A DNA stretch of 64,000 nt from Armatimonadota bacterium (GTDB lineage Bacteria; Armatimonadota; HRBIN16). The notes under the pieces are model-generated. The model did not search any database. It was not told where the DNA came from and saw nothing but the letters and a program-made list of their open reading frames with translations. Shown piece after piece: positions 41,798 to 51,339 of the stretch. Where the stretch lies: positions 782,839 through 846,838 of the forward strand of contig BPGT01000001.1 of the NCBI GenBank assembly GCA_026003175.1. The letters run 5' to 3'. How positions within the stretch are numbered: position 1 is the first letter of the stretch; every line of letters starts with the position of its first letter. Position numbers and translations under genes: made by a program.

Positions 41798-43813
41798 ATG
41801 CGTTTCATCGCCATTCTCTGTACTATTCTGATCACCCTGTGGGGGAGCGCAGCAGTAGTCCGCAGTGATCCCTCGCCGAATGCTCCCGACCTCACCCAGC
41901 TCAGCATTGAAGACCTGATGCAGATAGAGGTCATCACTGCGTCCAAAAAGGTGCAGCCCATACGTGATGTGCCTGCCTCTGTGTACGTTATTACCGCAGA
42001 GGATATCCGCCGCATGGGCGCAACCACTATCCCTGAGGCATTGCGTCTTGTGCCCGGTGTGCATGTTGCTACTATCGACGCCAACAAATGGGCGGTAGCG
42101 GTGCGAGGCTTTAATGGACGTTACTCAAACAAGCTGCTGGTGCTCATCGACGGACGTACCGTGTATACGCCGTTCTTTTCGGGGGTGTACTGGGATGCCC
42201 AACCGCTCCTGTTCATGGAAGACATCGAACGTATCGAGGTCATCCGAGGACCAGGCGGGACCCTGTGGGGAGCGAACGCGGTCAACGGCGTCATCAACAT
42301 CATCACCAAATCGGCGAAGGACACGCAGGGCACCTTGTGGGTGTCGGGCGGCGGAGGTGAGGAGAAAGCCTTCGGCGGGATACGCTTCGGCGGCAGGTTG
42401 GGTGACAGTGGCTACTATCGGGCGTATACACTCTACCGAGAGCGCGACGCCCTCCAGCAGGATAAAGCGTACATCCGCAACAACGACGGCTGGCTGGTAA
42501 AGCGCAGCGGCTTTCGCGCGGACTGGAATCGCTCGCAGAACGAAACCTTCACCCTGCTTGGCGAAGCGTATGGAGGGCGTATCGGACAACGCTTAAACAT
42601 CCCCGATTTTGCTCTGCCGGGCAGCCGCGTTGTGGATGAACGCTATACTACGTCTGGCTACTACCTGATGGGTACGTGGAACCGCCAGCGAGGCGATATC
42701 ACTGATACTCTGCATGTGTACTACGACCATTATGCCCGCTCGCCTCTGGAGCTGACAGAGATTCGCGATACCATCGACCTCAGCTGGCAACAGCGGATAC
42801 AAACCAGTAGAAAACATGATGTGCTATGGGGCGTAGAGTACAGACGCACCTCAGATAAAACTCGCGGTAACCTGATGAACCTTTCTCCCCCAAGCAAGGT
42901 AGACCATATCTTCGGCGTCTTTGTGCAGGATGATATTACCCTTAACGACCGTGCTCGTTTAACCATCGGCTCCAAAGTCGAGAACAACAGCTACACAGCG
43001 TGGGAGGTGCAGCCTAACCTGCGTCTGTTGTGGCAGCCGAACGAGAAAAGGGTATGGTGGGGAGCGGTGTCGCATGCGGTGCGGATGCCTACGCGTGCCG
43101 AACGTCACATCGCCATCAACGCCTATTACGAGGGGATGGTGAGCGGCTTGCCCATGTTCTCGCGTGTCTACGGAAGCCCCGACTTCCGCTCGGAAGAGGT
43201 CACCGCTTACGAACTGGGCTACCGCTGCCAACCACACCAGCGAATCTCGATGGACATCTCGACGTTTTACAACGTGTACAAGAACCTGCGCAGCTTCGAA
43301 CCCGCAGACCCATTTGTGGAAAACACACCGACACCGCATCTGGTGCTGCCCGTGTACATGAGCAACAAACTGCGCGGGCGAACATACGGCTTCGAGGTCT
43401 CCGCCAACTGGAACGTGACCGACTCGTGGACGTTGAAGCTGGGTTACGCGAATCTAACCTACCGTCTGCAGCACGACCCAGATAGTAAGGACCCCTTCAA
43501 TTTGCATAGCGATAGCACCAGCAACACCCCGCGCCACCAGTGGAACATCAGCTCACACCTGAATCTGCCCGGTAAGTGGCGTATGGATACCTATCTCTTC
43601 TTCGTAGACAGGCTGTTCGGGATGGATTTCCTGCCCAGCTACTACCGGCTGGACATTTCCATCGGCTGGCACCCCACGAAGGACGTGGAGTTGAGCCTTA
43701 TGCTACAAAACCTGCTTAAGCGCGATATCCGCGAGTTCGAACATCCGCTGTGGGAACGTGACAGTATCCCGGAAAGGTCAGTATATGCACGAATATTGTG
43801 GTGGTTCAGGTAG
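41798..43813 (+). CDS. TonB-dependent outer-membrane receptor
   Basis: 671 residues with signal peptide (RFIAILCTILITLWGSAA). Plug domain near residues 35-165: LSIEDLMQIEVITASKKVQP, RDVPASVYVITAEDIRRMG, NGRYSNKLLVLIDGRTVY, then RIEVIRGPGGTLWGANAVNG and VINIITKSA. The remainder is a 22-strand-type barrel with YELGYR and GFEVSANW strands. The short N-terminal SIEDLMxIEV motif is typical of receptors that sit next to signalling proteins rather than siderophore genes. It heads a four-gene set with a YfiR-like protein, a hybrid kinase and a diguanylate cyclase. The ligand is unknown. Confidence 0.88.
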   Translation: MRFIAILCTILITLWGSAAVVRSDPSPNAPDLTQLSIEDLMQIEVITASKKVQPIRDVPASVYVITAEDIRRMGATTIPEALRLVPGVHVATIDANKWAVAVRGFNGRYSNKLLVLIDGRTVYTPFFSGVYWDAQPLLFMEDIERIEVIRGPGGTLWGANAVNGVINIITKSAKDTQGTLWVSGGGGEEKAFGGIRFGGRLGDSGYYRAYTLYRERDALQQDKAYIRNNDGWLVKRSGFRADWNRSQNETFTLLGEAYGGRIGQRLNIPDFALPGSRVVDERYTTSGYYLMGTWNRQRGDITDTLHVYYDHYARSPLELTEIRDTIDLSWQQRIQTSRKHDVLWGVEYRRTSDKTRGNLMNLSPPSKVDHIFGVFVQDDITLNDRARLTIGSKVENNSYTAWEVQPNLRLLWQPNEKRVWWGAVSHAVRMPTRAERHIAINAYYEGMVSGLPMFSRVYGSPDFRSEEVTAYELGYRCQPHQRISMDISTFYNVYKNLRSFEPADPFVENTPTPHLVLPVYMSNKLRGRTYGFEVSANWNVTDSWTLKLGYANLTYRLQHDPDSKDPFNLHSDSTSNTPRHQWNISSHLNLPGKWRMDTYLFFVDRLFGMDFLPSYYRLDISIGWHPTKDVELSLMLQNLLKRDIREFEHPLWERDSIPERSVYARILWWFR

Positions 43814-43839
43814 CCCTTTGAGCGATATACCTGTAGCAC

Positions 43840-44015
43840 GGCAGGCTTCCCGCTGTCATGCTGAACGGGGTAGTGCGCTTACAAGGTTCGCAGCTCCGCT
43901 CAGAATGGCAGGAGTGGTTCTTTTCAGGACGGTATGCTCGGTTCTGTTTGCAGCTGCGACTAAAGCCGCCCCCATTCCAACCAGGCGAGCCCGCGCTGGC
44001 TTAACCCTGTATGTG
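43840..44015. repeat. Spacer built of decayed dispersed repeats
   Basis: TTCCCGCTGTCATGCTGAAC to CGCTCAGAATGGCAGG (43847-43912) resembles the TCATTCTGAGCG...-type palindromic family, and 43963-43982 resembles the GCGGCTAAAGCCGC element at 30016-30029. No gene is supported, although the frame of the YfiR-like gene happens to stay open through it. Confidence 0.45.
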
Positions 44016-44529
44016 ATGGTTCTATTGATGGTCGTCACTGCACTCGTCGCGACGTTAGCGCAGAGCGTAAAAGAAACAGAGATCAAAGCTGCTTTCATAT
44101 ACCACTTCACGAGCTATGTAGAGTGGCCCCCCCGACGCGTTCAGTAGCAGTTCCTCCCTCTTCGTTATCGGAGTGATCGGTAAAAGCGAAATCATTCCGG
44201 CATTACGAGGCGCGGTTCGAGGAAAAAACTGGAACGAGAGGGATTTTACTATCAAGCGTGTCGAGGCGGCTAAGGAGATGCGCGAGTGCCAAGTTCTATT
44301 CGTCCCTAAGTCGGAAGCCAAAAGGCTGCCGCAGATTCTGGATATACTGGGCGATGCGCCGGTGCTAACTGTGGGCGAGAGCGAAGACTTTGCCCGTAAG
44401 GGCGGCATCATCAACTTCTATACAGAGCAGAACAGGGTGCGCTTCGAGATTAATCCCGAAGCCGCCAAAAGAGCTCGCCTGACCATCAGCTCCAAGTTAC
44501 TTCATCTGGCGAGGATCGTTCGGCAATAG
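44016..44529 (+). pseudogene. YfiR-like (DUF4154) periplasmic protein, frameshifted at a run of seven C
   Basis: The first part, a signal peptide (VLLMVVTALVATLAQS) and KETEIKAAFIYHFTSYVEWP, is the DUF4154 N-terminus. The second part, in another frame, continues it exactly: FVIGVIGKSEI, CQVLFVPKSEAKRLPQILDI, APVLTVGESEDFARKGGIIN, NRVRFEINPEAAKRARLTIS. Removing one C from CCCCCCC at 44127-44133 joins them as VEWPPDAFSSSSSLFVIGVI, the family consensus. YfiR proteins are periplasmic regulators of membrane diguanylate cyclases or kinases. The cause could be sequencing error, decay, or phase variation. The start within the signal region is uncertain (GTG 44013, ATG 44016 or 44028). Confidence 0.8.
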
Positions 44530-44547
44530 GAGGAAAATTCCCACGCC

Positions 44548-47229
44548 ATGTTGCAACGGTGTCGTCTTTCTATCACGTGGAAGCTGGCTCTGGCGACGAC
44601 AGCCAGTGCTTTACTGGCTCTGTTGATTGCCTCGGCTGCGTTGATTCTGTACGATATGACGATGTATCGCCAGGCTGAGATGCGCGAGGCGTCCACGCTA
44701 GCGCGGATGCTGGCATCCAACGTGATACCAGCAGTGACCTTTAGAGACAACAAGGCATGCACCGAGGTTCTCTCTGCACTGCGCTCCCATGAAGAGGTCA
44801 TCGCAGCAGCGGTGTATAACCCGGACGGGACGATTTTCGCTTCCTATCTGCGTCAGGGGGAATCTCCGTCCGTACTCACGACCACCTCTCCATCAAACAG
44901 GCAGATGCAGAGCGTGCACTACATCGAGGTCTTCTTGCCACTCGGCGACCGCTCGGAACCATTGGGCGTACTGTACGTTCGCTATGATTTGCGTGGCTGG
45001 TGGGCGCGCCTGCGTGGTTATCTCAACTCGCTGGGCATCCTTCTTCTCTCTTCCGCCTTGCTCGCGTTTCTGCTGTCGCGCCGGTTCCAGCGATGGATAG
45101 CCGACCCTCTCCTGCAGCTGGCCAGCGCGATGCATCACGTTTCGAAGACGAAGGACTATTCGGTGCACATTGAAGTTCCTTCCGCTGACGAGATCGGCAC
45201 GCTGGCACGCGGGTTCAACCTGATGCTTGCGGAGATAAAGGCTCACGAGATGGTGCTTCAGAATCTGAACACCGAGCTGGAGATGCGCGTGCAAGCCCGT
45301 ACCCAGCAGCTGCAACAGGAAATCGCCGAACGGAAGAAGACCGAGCAGGAGCTAATACAGGCGCGTGAAGCTGCTCTAGAAGCATCCCGGCTTAAATCGC
45401 AATTCCTTGCCAATATGAGCCACGAAATCCGTACCCCCATGAACGGCATCATCGGCATGACCGAACTGCTGCTGCAAACCGACCTGCGTGGCGAACAGCG
45501 CGAATATGTGGAGACCATCAAGCACAGCGCAGACGCCCTGCTCTCTATTATCAACGACATTCTGGACTTCTCCAAAATCGAAGCGGGCAAGATGAACATC
45601 GAGCAGATGGACTTTGACCTGCGCAGTGTAGTGGAAGAAGTGGGAGCAACCTTTGCCCGTCATGCCCACGAGAAAGGTATCGAGCTGCTTACAGTGGTGC
45701 CGCCAGATGTCCCGACCGCCTTGCGCGGCGACCCGGTTCGCATTAAACAGATTCTGAACAACCTTGCGTCCAACGCGTTGAAATTTACCGAACAAGGAGA
45801 GGTGGTCATCAGTGCGGAGGTGCTGTACGAGACCGACACGATGGCGATGATACGCCTCTCGGTGAGGGATACCGGCATCGGCATTGCGCCCGAACAACAG
45901 GCGACCATCTTTGAAAGCTTCACGCAGGCAGACGGTTCGGTCACCCGCAAGTACGGTGGTACCGGGCTGGGCTTGACCATCAGCCGACAGCTAACAGAGC
46001 TGATGGGCGGCAGAATCGAGGTGCAGAGCGAGCTGGGCAAGGGTAGCACCTTCCGGGTAGAACTACCACTGCAGAAGGCGCAATATGCGCCGCGCGAGAG
46101 GATACCTCACGAGATAGAGGGGCTGCGCGTGCTGGTGGTGGACGATAACGCTACCAACCGACGCATCCTGCGGGAACATTTGCAATCGTGGGGATGCTCC
46201 GTGCAGGAAGCCGGCAACGGGCAGCACGCTCTGGATTTGCTGGCAGCCTCGCCTTCGTGCCCGTTCGACGTGGTAGTGCTGGACTATCAGATGCCGGACA
46301 TGCATGGAATGGATGTGGCCAGGCGCGTCCGCGCCGCGCAGAGCGGTAGTCAATGCAAAATCATCCTGCTGTCCTCTGTAGGCTCAACGACACGGCAGGA
46401 GGCGGAGGCAGCGGGCATCGATGTCTGGTTGACCAAGCCGGTGCGCCGTTCCCAGCTGTACAACGCGCTGTGCGAGGCAATCGGTTTCGGCTCGGATACC
46501 AGCACACCCGTCAGCGCGCCCTCTGCGGAACGACGTACCTCGGGAGTACGTGTGCTGCTCGTGGAGGATAACGAGGTCAACCGTAAACTGGCTTTGCGTA
46601 TGCTACAGCGGCTGGGATGTTCGGTGGAAATTGCCACTAACGGGCGAGAAGCGGTAGAGATGATTGCCGACCGTGCATACGACATCGTGTTCATGGATAT
46701 CCAGATGCCCGAGATGGACGGCATCGAGGCAACGCACCTTATCCGGGAGCGGGAGAGGCGCACAGGAAACCACCTGCCCATTATCGCTATGACCGCACAC
46801 GCAATGGAGGGTGACCGCGAACGGTGTCTCTCCGCCGGTATGGATGATTACCTCAGCAAACCGGTGAAGATAGACCTGCTGGCGCAGATGGTGGAGAAGT
46901 GGAGCCCGATGCGACGCCGTGCGCACGCGCCGTTAGGCGATGAGAATGTGCCGGAACGCTTCGAACGGGAGGCGCGCTGGATGGTGCAGGAGATGAGGCA
47001 GTCGGTAGCATCGGGTGATTGCAACTATGCGCTGGAGATGCTTCGGTCGCTCAAACGGCTGAGCGTCGTAGCAGGTGCGAAGGAGATAGAGCAGATGTGT
47101 GCTCAGATGGAACAGAACTTCCCACACCAGACGCCGCAGGAGATACTGTTCGATATGGAAAAGTTGCAGGAGCGAATGGGCGCATGGGGGCGACAAACCG
47201 GGTGTGTTGCAAAGGAGCGAGCGGCATGA
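44548..47229 (+). CDS. Hybrid sensor histidine kinase with two receiver domains
   Basis: 893 residues. Order: membrane helix (about 10-33), periplasmic CHASE8-like sensor (about 35-150), second helix ([20 protein letters not shown]), HAMP (about 178-232), coiled coil, HisKA with His292 in [16 protein letters not shown], HATPase ([34 protein letters not shown]), receiver 1 with Asp579 ([10 protein letters not shown]) and receiver 2 with Asp717 ([13 protein letters not shown]). The tail ([20 protein letters not shown], near 830-850) looks like an Hpt domain whose His is replaced. It probably receives the TonB-receptor/YfiR signal and passes phosphate to the adjacent cyclase. AGGAGG precedes the ATG at somewhat long spacing. 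Confidence 0.92.
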   Translation: MLQRCRLSITWKLALATTASALLALLIASAALILYDMTMYRQAEMREASTLARMLASNVIPAVTFRDNKACTEVLSALRSHEEVIAAAVYNPDGTIFASYLRQGESPSVLTTTSPSNRQMQSVHYIEVFLPLGDRSEPLGVLYVRYDLRGWWARLRGYLNSLGILLLSSALLAFLLSRRFQRWIADPLLQLASAMHHVSKTKDYSVHIEVPSADEIGTLARGFNLMLAEIKAHEMVLQNLNTELEMRVQARTQQLQQEIAERKKTEQELIQAREAALEASRLKSQFLANMSHEIRTPMNGIIGMTELLLQTDLRGEQREYVETIKHSADALLSIINDILDFSKIEAGKMNIEQMDFDLRSVVEEVGATFARHAHEKGIELLTVVPPDVPTALRGDPVRIKQILNNLASNALKFTEQGEVVISAEVLYETDTMAMIRLSVRDTGIGIAPEQQATIFESFTQADGSVTRKYGGTGLGLTISRQLTELMGGRIEVQSELGKGSTFRVELPLQKAQYAPRERIPHEIEGLRVLVVDDNATNRRILREHLQSWGCSVQEAGNGQHALDLLAASPSCPFDVVVLDYQMPDMHGMDVARRVRAAQSGSQCKIILLSSVGSTTRQEAEAAGIDVWLTKPVRRSQLYNALCEAIGFGSDTSTPVSAPSAERRTSGVRVLLVEDNEVNRKLALRMLQRLGCSVEIATNGREAVEMIADRAYDIVFMDIQMPEMDGIEATHLIRERERRTGNHLPIIAMTAHAMEGDRERCLSAGMDDYLSKPVKIDLLAQMVEKWSPMRRRAHAPLGDENVPERFEREARWMVQEMRQSVASGDCNYALEMLRSLKRLSVVAGAKEIEQMCAQMEQNFPHQTPQEILFDMEKLQERMGAWGRQTGCVAKERAA

Positions 47230-48602
47230 GAGTGCTTATCGCTGAGGACGACGGCGTTTCGCGACTGGTGTTGCGCAAAACACTGGAAGAGATGGGTTAC
47301 TCGGTGCAAGCTGCCAGAGACGGCACAGAGGCATGGCAGCTCTTCCAGAAGCATCCTTTCCCGCTGGTCATCTCCGATTGGATGATGCCGGGCGCAGACG
47401 GCATCGAACTCTGTCGCAGGGTGCGCTCCTTGCGAGAGAAGAGCTATACGTACTTCATCCTGCTGACTGCGCGGGACGGCAAGGAGGACCGCCTGCACGC
47501 CATCGAATCGGGCGCGGACGATTTCCTGTCCAAACCGCTAGATCGCGCCGAGCTGGCTTCCCGCCTGAGCGTCGCCCGACGCATTCTGGATATGGAGCAT
47601 CGCCTGCGCAAGGCAAATGACGACCTTGTCCGTCAGAAAGAGGAACTGGAGCTCAAAACGCAGGCTCTGGAGATGTCGCAGGAGATGGTTCAGCAGGCGA
47701 ACCTGCGTTTCCGCGAACTGTTCGATAACGTGCCCGTTGCCTGCTACACCTTTGACGCCAGCGGGGTCATCTATGAATGGAACCGTGCCGCCACACTGCT
47801 GTACGGCTGGCACGAGTATGAAGTACTTACACACTCCATCTTCGACACCATTATCCGGGAAGAGGACAGGGGGCTAATGCAGGAGCTGATACAGCAGGTG
47901 ATGCACGGCGAGGGTAGCGTCGTGGAGAGTATAGACCGTTGCCGGGACGGAAGCACGCGGTATGTGTTGCGCAGCCTGTTCCCTTTGCACGGCGCAGCGG
48001 GAGAAGTGGTCGGCGGTATCTGCGCCAGCGTGGACATCACTCAGCGTATAGAGTACGAGCGCGAGCTGCGCGCGCTCAATGAACGGCTCGAAAGCCTGGC
48101 GTTTACGGACGCACTGACCGGATTACTCAACCACCGTGCTCTGCAGGATAAACTGACCGAGATGTTTGCCATAGCGCGCAACGGTGGACAGACATTCTCG
48201 TTCATTCTGCTGGATATCGACCACTTCAAGCGTTTTAATGATGCCTGCGGACACCAAGCAGGGGATGAGGTGTTGCGATTGGTCGCACAGGTACTGCGGG
48301 AAAACTCTCCCGCGAACAGCTTTGTGGCGAGATATGGCGGGGAAGAGCTCAGCGTACTACTGCCCGGACACCGGTTGGAAGATGCAATCATCGTGGCCGA
48401 AGCATTGCGGCAGGCGATTGCTGCCACCCCGAACCCCTATCGCCAGATTACCGCCAGCTTCGGCGTGGCGAAGTACATGCCTTATATGCATTCTCCTTCT
48501 GATGTGGTAGAGGTAGCAGACGCAGCCCTCTACGAAGCCAAACGCGCAGGACGCAACTGCGTGCGCCCATTGTTGGCAGACGCTCATCGGCAAGCGGCGT
48601 GA
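47226..48602 (+). CDS. Response regulator diguanylate cyclase (REC-PAS-GGDEF)
   Basis: 458 residues, cytosolic. Receiver with phospho-acceptor Asp51 ([13 protein letters not shown]) and Lys in [11 protein letters not shown]; a helical linker; PAS ([35 protein letters not shown], about 155-280); GGDEF domain from about 300 with [22 protein letters not shown] and catalytic GGEEL at 371-375. The RxxD product-inhibition site normally before RYGGEE is absent (PANS instead). It makes cyclic di-GMP when phosphorylated. It overlaps the kinase gene by four bases (ATGA), so it is the obvious cognate output. Confidence 0.93.
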   Translation: MRVLIAEDDGVSRLVLRKTLEEMGYSVQAARDGTEAWQLFQKHPFPLVISDWMMPGADGIELCRRVRSLREKSYTYFILLTARDGKEDRLHAIESGADDFLSKPLDRAELASRLSVARRILDMEHRLRKANDDLVRQKEELELKTQALEMSQEMVQQANLRFRELFDNVPVACYTFDASGVIYEWNRAATLLYGWHEYEVLTHSIFDTIIREEDRGLMQELIQQVMHGEGSVVESIDRCRDGSTRYVLRSLFPLHGAAGEVVGGICASVDITQRIEYERELRALNERLESLAFTDALTGLLNHRALQDKLTEMFAIARNGGQTFSFILLDIDHFKRFNDACGHQAGDEVLRLVAQVLRENSPANSFVARYGGEELSVLLPGHRLEDAIIVAEALRQAIAATPNPYRQITASFGVAKYMPYMHSPSDVVEVADAALYEAKRAGRNCVRPLLADAHRQAA

Positions 48603-48605
48603 CAA

Positions 48606-48905
48606 TCAGTGGCGTGCCTGCTGTTCCTGCTGTATCTGCTCTACCCTGTTCTCCAGTGCAGAGAGCCTGTACTCCAGATGCTTCAGATGGTCGTCCATGT
48701 TCAACACGTGGTCGGTGTGCATCTGGCGGATTTGCTCCATCTGCTGAGCCAGCTCCTCTATCTTGCGAAGCGTATGCTGATAGTGCCTATCCTTCACCTG
48801 CGCCTTGATGCTTGCTATCTTTTGCAAGTGCTCCAGAAAAATGGCCAGCGCGCCCACAGAGAACGCCATCCCAAAGACAATCAAAGTGGCTTCCCAAAAC
48901 CCCAC
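48606..48905 (-). CDS. Small membrane-anchored coiled-coil protein
   Basis: 99 residues. One N-terminal helix (FWEATLIVFGMAFSVGALAI) is followed by a continuous charged coiled coil (HTLRKIEELAQQMEQIRQMH, HLKHLEYRLSALENRVEQIQ). The start is GTG with AGGAGG 9 bases upstream. Layout resembles phage-shock PspB-type or unassigned membrane adaptors. Function unknown. It is convergent with the cyclase gene, only 3 bases apart. Confidence 0.6.
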   Translation of the reverse strand: MGFWEATLIVFGMAFSVGALAIFLEHLQKIASIKAQVKDRHYQHTLRKIEELAQQMEQIRQMHTDHVLNMDDHLKHLEYRLSALENRVEQIQQEQQARH

Positions 48906-49012
48906 CTGGCATCACCTCCTGCGCCTATTCTATCATACTTTGTGGGCAGGGAGAACCGTGTGCTGGGGCGAATATGGCACACAAGGGCACGACATCGGGG
49001 AGGTTCGCAAGC

Positions 49013-50155
49013 ATGGACAAAGTACGTATAGGCATTATCGGCGTCGGGGGAATGGGTTCCGCCCACGCCAAAATGATGCAGGAAGTGGAAGAGGTGCAGC
49101 TGACGGCGGTCGCCGACATCGACCCGAACGTGGCGAAGAGCGTAGGCGAACAGTACGGCGTACCCTCCTTCACCGATTACAAGCAGTGCATCGATAGCGG
49201 GCTAGCGGACGCGGTGATTGTTGCCACACCGCATCCGGTTCATCCCGAAGTAGCAGAGTACGCCTTTAGTAAAGGCTTGCACGTGCTGACCGAGAAGCCG
49301 ATGGCGATTAACCCAGTAGAAGCTGACCGTATGATTGAGGCGGCGAAGCGATCGGGCAAGGTGTTTGCGGTGATGTTCCAGATGCGCACCGAGCGCCCCT
49401 ATCGCATCGCCCGTAAGGCGATGGAGCAGGGCGTTGTGGGGGAGATCATGCGCACGGAGCTGGTATCCGCGTGGTATCGCAATCAGGCGTACTATGATTC
49501 GGCGGAGTGGCGAGCCACGTGGGTGGGCGAAGGCGGTGGAGTGCTGGTGAACCAGGCGCCGCACGCACTGGATATGTTCTGCTGGCTTGCCGGATTGCCT
49601 GCAAAGGTCACAGCCTCTACACGCACTCGCTTGCACGATATCGAGGTGGAAGACGAGGCGTTTGCCCTGCTGGAGTACGCCAACGGCGCACACGGCTATC
49701 TATACACCACCACCAACGAAGCGCCCGGCACACAGCGTATCGAAATCGCGGGTGATAGGGGCAAGATAGTGATTCAAGACGGGCAAGTAACCATTCGGCG
49801 TGTGGAACCACCCCTGCGCGAGTTTACCTTCAGCGCAGCCGATATGTGGTCGGGACCGAGAACGGAGCCAGTAGATGTAGAGGTGGAGGAGATGCCCGCC
49901 GGACACGCACAGGTCACCCGCAACTTCGCGCGGGCGATACTTTATGGCGAGCCGTTATTGTCCCCGGGCGAGGAAGGTATCTGGTGTGTGGAGCTCGCTA
50001 GCAGCATCATTCTCTCCAGCAAGCGAGGCAAAACGGTATCTCTGCCCGTAGACCGCGCCGAGTATAATGCTCTGCTTCAGGAGCTCAAAGCCAACTCTCA
50101 GCCCAAGCGCAGGGTGCTCGGTCAGCGGGTGTCCGACCCGAACATCGTCAGGTAG
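49013..50155 (+). CDS. Gfo/Idh/MocA family oxidoreductase, paralogue 1
   Basis: 380 residues. N-terminal Rossmann domain with GVGGMGSAH, the VATPHPVHPEVA motif and the EKP signature (HVLTEKPMAINPVEADRM, Lys near residue 96); C-terminal alpha/beta substrate domain with GGVLVNQAPHALDMFCWLAG and its catalytic-type Asp/His pair. NAD(P)-dependent dehydrogenases of this family act on inositols and sugars. The start MDKVRI follows GGGGAGG. It is the first gene of a five-gene operon with a paralogue and an ABC transporter. Confidence 0.88.
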   Translation: MDKVRIGIIGVGGMGSAHAKMMQEVEEVQLTAVADIDPNVAKSVGEQYGVPSFTDYKQCIDSGLADAVIVATPHPVHPEVAEYAFSKGLHVLTEKPMAINPVEADRMIEAAKRSGKVFAVMFQMRTERPYRIARKAMEQGVVGEIMRTELVSAWYRNQAYYDSAEWRATWVGEGGGVLVNQAPHALDMFCWLAGLPAKVTASTRTRLHDIEVEDEAFALLEYANGAHGYLYTTTNEAPGTQRIEIAGDRGKIVIQDGQVTIRRVEPPLREFTFSAADMWSGPRTEPVDVEVEEMPAGHAQVTRNFARAILYGEPLLSPGEEGIWCVELASSIILSSKRGKTVSLPVDRAEYNALLQELKANSQPKRRVLGQRVSDPNIVR

Positions 50156-50163
50156 TGGTATCC

Positions 50164-51339
50164 ATGCAACGGGTGCGTTTTGGGGTGATCGGGGTGGGTG
50201 GCATGGGCGTGGCTCATGCCACCCTTATCCAGCGCATCGAGCAAACCGAGCTGACGGCGGTCTGCTCGGCGTCGGAGGAACGTACCCGGCAGGCTGCCCA
50301 GCGGTTCGGTGTACCCGGCTTTACCGACCACCAACAGCTGTTGCAGAGCGGACTGGTAGAGGCGGTGCTTATCGCCACACCGCACCCTTCGCACGCCGAA
50401 ATTGCCCTTTGCGCGTTCGAGCACGGGGTGCATGTGCTCTGTGAAAAACCGCTGGCGGTGAGCATCTCCGAGGGGCGTCGTATGGTTGATTCCGCACAAC
50501 GGCACGGGCTTTTACTCGGCGCGATGCTGCAGATGCGCACCGCAAAACAATACCGAATCGCCAGGCGAGCGGTGGAAGAGGGAATGGTCGGTAACCTGTT
50601 ACGCGCGCATATGATAGCCACATGGTGCCGTAATGAGGCATATTATCGTTCGGCAGCGTGGCGAGGTACATGGGCGGGTGAAGGTGGCGGAGTGCTGATA
50701 AACCAGGCGCCCCACCACCTAGACGTTTTCTGCTGGCTGGCGGGGATGCCATGCAGGGTGACCGCGCAAGTACGCACGCGCTACCACCAGATAGAGGTAG
50801 AAGATGAGGCGTTTGCCCTGCTGGAGTATCCCAACTGCGCGCATGGCTACCTCTACGTGAACGTCAACGAGATGCCTGCCACACGCCGTTTTGAGGTGGT
50901 CGGCGAAGGGGGCAAGGTGGTGCTCGACGGCGAGCAGGTAACCGTTACCCGCGTCGTTCCCCCCCTCCCACAGTATATGCAGCAAACGCAGGATATGTGG
51001 GAACTTCCTGCGACAGAGCCGGTCGTCCTGGACGTGCCGGAAGAGGAAGAGGGGCATGAGGCGGTCATCCGCAACTTCGCGCGGGTGTTGCTGGGGCTGG
51101 AAGAGCGGTTGATTGCGCCCGGCGAGGAGGCATTGTGGAGCCTCGAGCTGGCGAACGCCATTATCCTCTCGGCGAAAAGGCAAAAAACGGTTGCCCTGCC
51201 ACTGGATGCAGAAGAGTATGATGCACTTCTTGCCGAGCTGCGCTCCGCTTCGCAGGTAAAGCCTGCTGCGCAGGAAGTGCGTCGCACCGACCCTAATATT
51301 GCCAGAGCCATCCGCATGGAGCAAGATACGCAAGGATGA
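50164..51339 (+). CDS. Gfo/Idh/MocA family oxidoreductase, paralogue 2
   Basis: 391 residues, collinear with the preceding protein and clearly a tandem duplicate that has since diverged. Shared blocks are GVIGVGGMG, VHVLCEKPLAVSISEGRRM, QMRTAKQYRIARRA, GEGGGVLINQAPHHLDVFCW and VEDEAFALLEYPNCAHGYLY. Differences cluster in the last third. GTG 50155, overlapping the previous stop, is an alternative start. The two enzymes probably act on successive or epimeric substrates imported by the transporter encoded next. Confidence 0.88.
   Translation: MQRVRFGVIGVGGMGVAHATLIQRIEQTELTAVCSASEERTRQAAQRFGVPGFTDHQQLLQSGLVEAVLIATPHPSHAEIALCAFEHGVHVLCEKPLAVSISEGRRMVDSAQRHGLLLGAMLQMRTAKQYRIARRAVEEGMVGNLLRAHMIATWCRNEAYYRSAAWRGTWAGEGGGVLINQAPHHLDVFCWLAGMPCRVTAQVRTRYHQIEVEDEAFALLEYPNCAHGYLYVNVNEMPATRRFEVVGEGGKVVLDGEQVTVTRVVPPLPQYMQQTQDMWELPATEPVVLDVPEEEEGHEAVIRNFARVLLGLEERLIAPGEEALWSLELANAIILSAKRQKTVALPLDAEEYDALLAELRSASQVKPAAQEVRRTDPNIARAIRMEQDTQG

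Noticed and set aside
41588-42064. 158-codon minus-strand frame upstream of the MNT gene
   Set aside because: Lies mainly antisense to the TonB receptor start and runs through the promoter repeat; no coding signals.
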